Shown here one piece after another: positions 18,169 through 24,194 of a stretch of 64,000 nt of DNA (position 1 is the first letter of the stretch; every line of letters begins with the position of its first letter). Below the pieces are notes generated by a model, which was not told the origin of the DNA, searched no databases, and saw only the letters and a list, made by a program, of their open reading frames with translations. Made by a program: the position numbers and the translations under genes. The stretch is taken from positions 4,696,501 to 4,760,500 of the forward strand of contig NZ_PJMS01000001.1 in assembly GCF_002846555.1 (NCBI RefSeq). The letters are read 5' to 3'. This stretch comes from Aquimarina sp. MAR_2010_214 (lineage in GTDB: Bacteria; Bacteroidota; Bacteroidia; Flavobacteriales; Flavobacteriaceae).

Positions 18169-18441
18169 ATGAATATTATTATCAAACAAATTGAGCTTAT
18201 AGATCGAGTTGATCAACTTATTCGGCTACAAGCCACAGGGTCACCAGATGATCTTGCGTATCGATTAGGAGTCTCTAAAACCAAATTGTATCGCATTATA
18301 AATACTATGAAATCCTTAAATGCTCCTATAAAATATGATATTACCGTACAGAGTTTTGTCTATGCAGAAGCGGTAGGATTTACATTCGGGTTTTACCCGA
18401 AACATCAAAAATATAGGAAGCTAGATCCTTTTGTGAGTTAG
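18169..18441 (+). CDS. Small helix-turn-helix DNA-binding protein
   Basis: 90 residues. The HTH lies at about 24-50: GSPDDLAYRLGVSKTKLYRI followed by INTMKSLNAPIKYD, the usual winged-helix pattern in which the second helix (SKTKLYRIINTMK) reads DNA. The rest (SFVYAEAVGFTFGFYPKHQ) looks like a small beta wing. There is no ligand domain. It lies 250 bp before the first precursor gene of the RiPP cluster on the same strand, so it may regulate that cluster; the palindrome at 18619-18632 is a possible target (inference). Confidence 0.65.
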   Translation: MNIIIKQIELIDRVDQLIRLQATGSPDDLAYRLGVSKTKLYRIINTMKSLNAPIKYDITVQSFVYAEAVGFTFGFYPKHQKYRKLDPFVS

Positions 18442-18618
18442 AAAAATGATACCTATAAAAATATCGAATACTGAATGTAAAATGTAGAGCTGAAAAAGTA
18501 AAAAGTCAGAAGTCGGATAATGGAAGCCAGAGGTATAAAACTGAATGAATATCGAATACCGTACATATAGCACTAAATATCAAATACTTACAAACGAATA
18601 CACAAAAAACCAAAAAAA

Positions 18619-18632
18619 ACGTTGCGCAACGT
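18619..18632. promoter_or_regulatory. Perfect 14-bp palindrome upstream of the precursor genes
   Basis: ACGTTGCGCAACGT, GC-rich against an AT-rich background, 58 bp before the ATG of the first precursor. It has the form of an operator for a dimeric regulator. No TAnnTTTG element was found between it and the gene. The rest of 18442-18690 holds only short repeat text (GTCAGAAGTCGG). Confidence 0.5.
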
Positions 18633-18690
18633 ATGGCGTAAACTGAAAAGCCTTTAACAGAGTAGGTACAACAAATTAATCTTTTTAATA

Positions 18691-18858
18691 ATGAAAAAAT
18701 TAAAATCATTGCAGTCTTTTGAAGAGTCTGGCTACGCAATTAAATCAAGAGAAGCACAAAGAGCAATTACCGGAGGTCATACGATATTCGTTTCCAATTG
18801 CGGATCTAATCACGAAGATTACGATGTCGACACAGATGATACTGCCATAATCGCGTAA
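18691..18858 (+). CDS. RiPP precursor peptide 1 with GG leader (grasp-with-spasm cluster)
   Basis: 55 residues. The leader MKKLKSLQSFEESGYAIKSR continues EAQRAITGG; the core after GG is HTIFVSNCGSNHEDYDVDTD followed by DTAIIA. The basic N-terminus, the helical region and the double Gly match leaders cut by C39 peptidases, and such a peptidase/ABC exporter is encoded at 24195. The core mixes Thr/Ser with Asp/Glu, the residue types joined by ATP-grasp ligases in graspetides, and has one Cys. The gene lies 36 bp before the second precursor and 340 bp before the ligase. Confidence 0.82.
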   Translation: MKKLKSLQSFEESGYAIKSREAQRAITGGHTIFVSNCGSNHEDYDVDTDDTAIIA

Positions 18859-18894
18859 ATTAAAAGTAAATATTAATTATTAAAACAAAGAAAA

Positions 18895-19044
18895 ATGAAA
18901 CTACAAAAATTAGATTTCGATAATTTTGAAAAATACAAATTAGAAAACTCTATTCGTATTTTAGGAGGAGGAACTTGCATACATACTTGTTGTACTTCGT
19001 CTGGAGAAATTACCAGTTGTGAAGATACGCAAGATGATTCTTAA
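18895..19044 (+). CDS. RiPP precursor peptide 2 with GG leader (grasp-with-spasm cluster)
   Basis: 49 residues. The leader MKLQKLDFDNFEKYKLENSI ends RILGGG; the core is TCIHTCCTSSGEITSCEDTQ followed by DDS. It has four Cys, six Ser/Thr before the last acid cluster, and a C-terminal Glu/Asp cluster. This suits side-chain ester or amide links by an ATP-grasp ligase, and possibly disulfides or thioethers. The core differs greatly from that of peptide 1 although the leaders share the K-L/LQ...F pattern and the GG. Both genes sit upstream of a strong stem-loop, which may keep their transcript more abundant than that of the enzymes. Confidence 0.84.
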   Translation: MKLQKLDFDNFEKYKLENSIRILGGGTCIHTCCTSSGEITSCEDTQDDS

Positions 19045-19109
19045 AACAAGTAAGAATAAATACAATTGGTAAAAGAATTTGGTTTAATAAATCAAATAAT
19101 TGAGTTACC

Positions 19110-19161
19110 ACGTCAATTTCAGCTAGAAAAACAATTATTTTTTCTAGCTGAAGATTGACGT
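19110..19161. other. 22-bp stem-loop between precursor and enzyme genes
   Basis: The left arm ACGTCAATTTCAGCTAG continues AAAAA; the right arm TTTTTCTAGCTGAAG continues ATTGACGT. The arms pair over 22 bp with a single bulged base and a short AT loop. No long T run follows, so it may act as a partial terminator or as a 3' stability element for the precursor mRNA. It lies 65 bp after precursor 2 and 38 bp before the ligase gene. Confidence 0.75.
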
Positions 19162-19199
19162 TAATTAAAAAATAATTTTCTTTATCTAATAATAATTAA

Positions 19200-20177
19200 A
19201 TGATTTTACTATTATCAAAAGAATCTGATGAGTCTACAAATAACGTAATAGATTGGTTGGAATATTATAAAGCGGACTACACCCGATGCAATGGAGATAA
19301 ATTTGATTTGAATGACTTTTTCTTTCAAATATCAAACAACCATATAGATAAAGTTTCTAATCTTCCTGTTTCACCTAAAGACATTAATGTTGTGTGGTAC
19401 AGAAGATGGGGTAATATGAGCGGGCTGTCTTCAATTGATGATGAAGATTTAGACAATGAATTTTGTGTTTCAATCAATAATCATCTTAAACATGAAAAAA
19501 CCAAATTATCACATTCATTTTTTTCTCTTTTTGGACATTCTTTTTGGCTCTCTAAACCAGATTTATATTCTTCTGATGATAAGTTTTTATATTTAAAAAC
19601 AGCAAAATCAGTAGGAATAAATATCCCTGAAACCTACATATTAAATAGTAAGTCAAAATTACATGAAATACTTATATCTGGGAAAAAACTAATTACTAAG
19701 AGCATGAGTAACGCTCATAGAATTAGATACAACAATCAAACCTATATTCCGTACACAGAAGAGATCACCTTAGAAGACTTGGATAAACTTGAGGCGAAAT
19801 TTATGGTATCCCTATTTCAAGAAAAAATAGAAAAACAGTATGAAATACGAACTTTTTTTTTGAAAGACAGTTTTTATAGTATGGCAATTTTTTCTCAAAA
19901 TGATAATCAAACAAAGGTAGATTTTAGAAAGTATAATTTTTCTAAACCTAATAGAACTGTTCCATACATATTACCAGAAGAATTGAGAGTAAAGTTAAAG
20001 ATCCTAATGAAAAAACTCGACATAAATACAGGCTCAATAGATTTAATAAAATCAAAACAAGGGAACTACTATTTCTTAGAAATTAATCCAATTGGGCAGT
20101 TTGGCATGACATCTATACCCTGTAACTACCACTTGGATAAGAAAATAGCAGAGTTTTTAATTTCAAAAAACAACTAA
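19200..20177 (+). CDS. gwsG: ATP-grasp peptide maturase of the grasp-with-spasm type (GwsG-like)
   Basis: 325 residues. The pre-ATP-grasp part starts MILLLSKESDESTNNVIDWL and contains VVWYRRWG. The ATP-grasp domain follows from about 130, with the Lys of KLITKSMSNAHR, FQEKIEKQYEIRTFFL, and the metal/ATP-binding end SIDLIKSKQGNYYFLEINP followed by GQFG. This is the architecture of graspetide ligases, which use ATP to join Asp/Glu side chains to Thr/Ser or Lys of a precursor. The assignment to the grasp-with-spasm subgroup rests on the SPASM-only partner two genes on. It is separated by only 4 bp from the next gene. Confidence 0.88.
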   Translation: MILLLSKESDESTNNVIDWLEYYKADYTRCNGDKFDLNDFFFQISNNHIDKVSNLPVSPKDINVVWYRRWGNMSGLSSIDDEDLDNEFCVSINNHLKHEKTKLSHSFFSLFGHSFWLSKPDLYSSDDKFLYLKTAKSVGINIPETYILNSKSKLHEILISGKKLITKSMSNAHRIRYNNQTYIPYTEEITLEDLDKLEAKFMVSLFQEKIEKQYEIRTFFLKDSFYSMAIFSQNDNQTKVDFRKYNFSKPNRTVPYILPEELRVKLKILMKKLDINTGSIDLIKSKQGNYYFLEINPIGQFGMTSIPCNYHLDKKIAEFLISKNN

Positions 20178-20181
20178 AAAT

Positions 20182-20367
20182 ATGAATCCCGAAAATGAAG
20201 TTTCTCAATACATTATTAAAAAAAACTTACTAAAAAGATTACCGGTTTTAATGAATAAAATGACAATTATCAAAAAAACAAACAGAATAAATATAAGACA
20301 CGCAAAAAGTGTGTTTTATTCAACCAATGAAATGGCTTCTTACGCACCTTATAAAAAAATATTCTAA
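20182..20367 (+). CDS. 61-residue unknown protein, translationally coupled to the SPASM gene
   Basis: Starts MNPENEVSQYIIKKNLLKRL, rich in Lys/Arg/Asn, and ends STNEMASYAPYKKIF. There is no signal peptide, Cys or GG motif. It begins 4 bp after the ligase stop, and its TAA shares a base with the ATG of the next gene (TAATG), so it sits inside the operon and is very likely translated. It could be a third substrate without a cleavable leader, a leader-binding helper, or an immunity factor; the sequence does not decide. Confidence 0.65.
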   Translation: MNPENEVSQYIIKKNLLKRLPVLMNKMTIIKKTNRINIRHAKSVFYSTNEMASYAPYKKIF

Positions 20368-21386
20368 TGAAGTGTTCTTTTGAAAAAAATAGTTATTTCA
20401 AATTATTTAGTAATTGCAGAATAATTAAAGGAGCAAGTTCGTCAGCAATCTATGATTTGCAACGTGAAGAATTATTTCAGATACCAAATAGTTTTTTGGA
20501 AATATTAAATTGTTCTGGCTCAAAAAAAATAGAAGATATTTATTCTAAATACCCTAAAGAATCAGAAACTCTCGATGAATATTTTGGGTTTTTATTAAAT
20601 AAAGATTTGATTTTCCTAATGCCTGAGTTAAAAGACTCTGAAAAATTCAAAGAAATTGATTTTAAATATCATTATCCTTTTTCTCTTTTTTCAGTAATCA
20701 TTGCTCTTGACAATAATAAATTATCAATTTCTTATATTGAAAACCTACTTAATAACATTGAAGCAACCAAATGTAAATATGTACAATTAAGATTTGGTTT
20801 AGAGATTGACCATAAATTAATCTCAGATACAATAAAGCTATTCGTTGATAAAGGGATATTTAGATCAATAAGTGTTTTTCTGAGTCAAAATGATTATGAG
20901 TTAATGTTTAACGATGAATATTTGGCTAATTCATTGATAGATAAATTGACAATCTACTCAAGCAATAATAATCGCAGCAACATCAAATCAGATAATATTG
21001 AATATATAGAAGGATCAGACTTTCCGGTTTTTAAAAATTTAAACGAATTAAGATTCAACCATTTTCAACCTAATATTATTTCTTATTCAGAAGCTCTAAA
21101 TTATAATATTTATTACAACAAAAAAGCCTACATAAACCTGAATGGAGATATCCAACAATCTCCTTTTACCGATAAAGTTTTTGGTAACATAGAAACAAAA
21201 TCTTTACTATCCATTATTTCAAATCAAACGTTTCAGGAATATTGGGATATACCCAAAGATAAAATAGAAGTTTGTAGAGATTGCGAATTTAGATATGTTT
21301 GTAATGACGGCCGTATACCTTTAAAACGAGATGATGAGACGTATTATTTTGAAGAAAGTTGCACATACGACCCTTATAAAAACTAA
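20367..21386 (+). CDS. gwsS: SPASM-domain peptide maturase without radical-SAM motif (GwsS-like)
   Basis: 339 residues. There is no CxxxCxxC radical-SAM signature anywhere, yet the C-terminus has a SPASM-type Cys cluster: VCRDCEFRYVCNDGR at about 302-316 and SCTYDPYKN at the end. The segment AYINLNGDIQQSPF has the SPASM spacing but lacks its usual Cys. This odd architecture is the mark of the grasp-with-spasm partner protein. By family it helps the ATP-grasp ligase mature the peptide; its own chemistry is unclear and it may mainly bind the substrate. It starts inside the stop codon of the 61-residue gene. Confidence 0.87.
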   Translation: MKCSFEKNSYFKLFSNCRIIKGASSSAIYDLQREELFQIPNSFLEILNCSGSKKIEDIYSKYPKESETLDEYFGFLLNKDLIFLMPELKDSEKFKEIDFKYHYPFSLFSVIIALDNNKLSISYIENLLNNIEATKCKYVQLRFGLEIDHKLISDTIKLFVDKGIFRSISVFLSQNDYELMFNDEYLANSLIDKLTIYSSNNNRSNIKSDNIEYIEGSDFPVFKNLNELRFNHFQPNIISYSEALNYNIYYNKKAYINLNGDIQQSPFTDKVFGNIETKSLLSIISNQTFQEYWDIPKDKIEVCRDCEFRYVCNDGRIPLKRDDETYYFEESCTYDPYKN

Positions 21387-21408
21387 TTAAGAAATAAGAA
21401 AACTAGTC

Positions 21409-22266
21409 ATGAAAATAGTATTAAGGTTATTCATCTTAACCATTGTAATAACAAGTTGCAAGTCAGATTTTGAAAAAAAACATAAGGATTATAAACTTAT
21501 TAAGGAAGAAGGTGTATTTGTTGAAGTATTTGACTCTACAAATGTTAAACTTACCAGATTTACAGATAACAACAATGTTTACAGAAAAAAATTAGAGTTC
21601 ATATATTCTTACAAACATATTACAAAAAATAATAGCAAATACTATTTTAAAGAAGATCCATCAATAGACGGCTGGAGGGATTCTTGGAAGTTTGTTCCTG
21701 CTGACTCAATAGATGAAAACACTATTCTAGAGGTGAAGATTAAGATAGAAGAAGGGCTGAAAACTATCATACAATATGAACCAGATTATAATCAAACAGT
21801 CGCTCAATATAGCTACTTAACAAAAGATGAATTACCCGCTTTTAATTCAATTTCGGGAATTATAGAAAATGAAAAAAACGTATGGATGCATCCACCAAGG
21901 GATAAATATTTTAGGATTCTTGAGTTAAATCCATTTCCGTACATACAAACTCCTTTTGAAGTTGATAATAAATGGAATTGGTCATTAAAAATAGATAGTG
22001 ATTGGGGTGATAAAAGGTGGTTAACCTGGAAAGGAGTAATTGAAAACAATTATACTTATGAAATAACGGATAAAAAGAAGATAAATACGGCTTTTGGTAA
22101 ATTAGAGTGCTATACTATTAATGCCACAGCAACAAGTAGGCTAGGTGAAACCAAATTAACTTCACTTTTTAATACTGAATATGGTTTTATTAAATTACTT
22201 TATACAAATATTGATGGAAGTAAGACTAAATTACAACTTGATAAAGTAATAAAAAATGAACATTAA
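21409..22266 (+). CDS. Lipoprotein of unknown function in the RiPP operon
   Basis: 285 residues. Lipobox VITSC with lipidated Cys at residue 17. The rest is beta-rich with no recognised domain; notable segments are IQTPFEVDNKWNWSLKI and LTWKGVIENNYTYEITDKK, followed by FGKLECYTINATATS, a pattern seen in lipoproteins that form a beta-sheet over a ligand. It starts 23 bp after the SPASM gene, so it is cotranscribed. A role in self-protection or in handling the exported product is possible but unproven. Confidence 0.75.
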   Translation: MKIVLRLFILTIVITSCKSDFEKKHKDYKLIKEEGVFVEVFDSTNVKLTRFTDNNNVYRKKLEFIYSYKHITKNNSKYYFKEDPSIDGWRDSWKFVPADSIDENTILEVKIKIEEGLKTIIQYEPDYNQTVAQYSYLTKDELPAFNSISGIIENEKNVWMHPPRDKYFRILELNPFPYIQTPFEVDNKWNWSLKIDSDWGDKRWLTWKGVIENNYTYEITDKKKINTAFGKLECYTINATATSRLGETKLTSLFNTEYGFIKLLYTNIDGSKTKLQLDKVIKNEH

Positions 22267-22344
22267 AGATGAACATAGACTTTAATATAGAAAAAAAAAC
22301 TATAGACAATAAACATTTTACATAATTGTGAATTTAAACCTTTA

Positions 22345-22516
22345 AACCCGGATTATGCATTAGTAACTTCGTTATGAAGTTCGAAAATGCAATAAAATAT
22401 AATGTTTCATCGAATTCAGCATAGCACCGCTACGGTTAATTTGGGAAACATAACAAAGTGATATATTTTGAAGTAGTTTCGGACTGTAATAGATTTTCTA
22501 ATACATAATCTGGGTT
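22345..22516. mobile_element. MITE-like element (172 bp) with 19-bp terminal inverted repeats
   Basis: The left end AACCCGGATTATGCATTAG and right end CTAATACATAATCTGGGTT are inverted with two mismatches. A second nested inversion, ATGTTTC (22402-22408) / GAAACAT (22445-22451), lets the whole element fold into a cruciform. There is no open frame. It fills most of the 317-bp gap between the RiPP operon and the DUF6624 gene. Confidence 0.7.
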
Positions 22517-22583
22517 AAATTAATTTTTTAGAAATTTTCTTAAAATCGATTGGATACAGATATCCATCTAAAAAATATACCAA

Positions 22584-23603
22584 ATGAAAAAAATAATATT
22601 CCTACTAGTTCTAGTTCTGGTATTTTCCTGTAAACAGCAAAAAAAGGAAGTCAAAACAGAAATCACCTTCAAAGAGCTTACTGTTGAAGAGAAAGCCCAA
22701 TACGCTGCTTTAAAAAATGAAGCCTGGAAACTCTACCAATCCAAGGATTATCTACAATCTGCTAAGAAATACTCAGAAGCTTTTGGGATAAGTGGATACC
22801 ATGGGAATACATCAGATACGTATAATGCTGCTTGCTCCTGGGCTTTGACCAAAGAAATAGATTCTGCATTGGTACACCTATTACGAATTGCCAAGAGAGG
22901 AGAGTATACCAATTATAGCCACATTACCACAGATAGTGACCTATCTATCTTACATTCGGATAAACGATGGAACCAAGTTCTGGCACTGGTTAAAGCAAAC
23001 AAAGAAAAAGCTGAGATCAATTTTGACAAACCACTAGTTGCATTACTCGATACCATATACCAGGATGATCAAGGGCCAAGGAGACAAATAAATGACATCA
23101 TAAAAAAATACGGCAGAGATTCTGATGAGCTAAAACAACATTGGAAAAAAATAGCTACTAAAGATTCGATTAGCCTAATAAAAGTTGAAAAAATACTGGA
23201 TGAAAGAGGCTGGCTAAGTAAAGATATCATCGGCAATAGAGGAAATACTACCCTGTTTATGGTAATACAACATGCAGACTTAGAAGTGCAAGAAAAATAT
23301 CTACCCATGATAAAAGAAGCTGTAAAGAAAGGAAATATACGGCCTGGCAGTTTAGCATTACTAGAAGACAGAATCGCTATACGTAAAGGGGATCAACAAA
23401 TTTATGGGAGTCAAGTCGGGCGAGATGCAGAAACAGGTATATATTATATTTACCCACTACAAGATCCTGATCATGTAGACAAAAGAAGAGCAGAAGTTGG
23501 ACTTGGGCCACTGCAGGACTATGTTTCTAGATGGGATATCATCTGGGATTCAGAAAAATATAAACAACAATTACCAGATTTAGAAAAAAAACTAAAAAAG
23601 TAA
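22584..23603 (+). CDS. DUF6624 lipoprotein with N-terminal TPR-like region
   Basis: 339 residues. Lipobox VFSC puts the lipidated Cys at residue 16. Residues about 35-140 look TPR-like (LKNEAWKLYQSKDYLQSAKK, TYNAACSWALTKEIDSALVHL). The DUF6624 region spans about 150-320, with LDTIYQDDQGPR, ILDERGWLSKDIIGNRGN, FMVIQHADLEVQEKYLP and AEVGLGPLQDYV. The function of the domain is not known to me. It lies between the RiPP enzymes and the exporter but is separated by repeat DNA on both sides, so cotranscription is uncertain. Confidence 0.8.
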   Translation: MKKIIFLLVLVLVFSCKQQKKEVKTEITFKELTVEEKAQYAALKNEAWKLYQSKDYLQSAKKYSEAFGISGYHGNTSDTYNAACSWALTKEIDSALVHLLRIAKRGEYTNYSHITTDSDLSILHSDKRWNQVLALVKANKEKAEINFDKPLVALLDTIYQDDQGPRRQINDIIKKYGRDSDELKQHWKKIATKDSISLIKVEKILDERGWLSKDIIGNRGNTTLFMVIQHADLEVQEKYLPMIKEAVKKGNIRPGSLALLEDRIAIRKGDQQIYGSQVGRDAETGIYYIYPLQDPDHVDKRRAEVGLGPLQDYVSRWDIIWDSEKYKQQLPDLEKKLKK

Positions 23604-23612
23604 TTAAAAAAA

Positions 23613-23744
23613 CAGTTGTGCTTTTGAGATTTTTTAATTCGAAATTCGTCAATTCGATTTCTTCTACCATAGGAAGAAGTGTATCGAGCCCTTCGACACG
23701 CTCAGGATGACAAGAATTTTGAATTAAAAAAGCTATTCTCGATA
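23613..23744. repeat. 132-nt repeat, inverted relative to 26574-26705
   Basis: The reverse complement matches 26574-26705 over the full 132 nt with about 10 mismatches by eye. It contains GTGTATCGAGCCCTTCGACA and the palindromic-looking TTCGACACGCTCAGGATGAC. Related text continues to about 23830 (CTCGAGCGTAGTCGAG, CCGAAAAACCACTCGAATTA) and recurs near 26535-26555. Confidence 0.85.
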
Positions 23745-23985
23745 GCTCTGCTGAACTTGTTGAAGTACAATTTTTCTCCATATCATCTCGAGCGTAGTCG
23801 AGAGGTCATTCCGAAAAACCACTCGAATTACTTTCATTTTCGGAAGAACAGGATAGTATGGTAATTAAAAAAAACCTCATCCAATAGTTAGGATTTGCAA
23901 TCTGTGTTATCAAATTTATGAGCAATTTCTGGGTAACAAAAAAGCTACATAAGGCACTTATTTATAAAGAAATGAGATAGATTAG

Positions 23986-24102
23986 CGTGAAGGATAGTAG
24001 CGGCATCCTTTTTTCTATTTGCTTCCCTCTTTTTGCCTTAGCAACATGCATAAAGAATCAGAAAAAAGATATAGCGAATAGCCTGACCCATAGGGTCACG
24101 CC
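23986..24102 (+). ncRNA. Candidate structured RNA or 5' leader upstream of the exporter gene
   Basis: Several complementary segments are packed together: GCGTGA (23986) with TCACGC (24097), GGAT with ATCC around AGTAGCGGC, CCTTTTTTCT with AGAAAAAAG, and TGACCC with GGGTCA. The outer stem and the TGACCC hairpin share bases, so they are alternative folds. The segment ends 92 bp before the exporter ATG. The rest of 23745-24194 holds only repeat fragments. It may equally be another interspersed repeat. Confidence 0.4.
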
Positions 24103-24194
24103 TCAAAATATGACATTAGTATTATAGAAAAGAATTACTTTACTTTGTAGGTAGATACCATTACACAAAAATCAATTTAATTTAAAAAAGCTTA

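Noticed and set aside
18506..18739. 77-codon minus-strand frame across the precursor 1 start
   Set aside because: It overlaps the well-supported precursor gene and consists of repeat-derived Leu/Phe/Ile text.
19110..19161. Calling the stem-loop a classical intrinsic terminator
   Set aside because: No T run follows the right arm; it is reported as a stem-loop with uncertain role.
23539..23864. Short frames in both directions across the 132-nt repeat
   Set aside because: They encode repeat text (HPERVEG, LDTLL) also found at 26591-26791, so they are by-products of the repeat.
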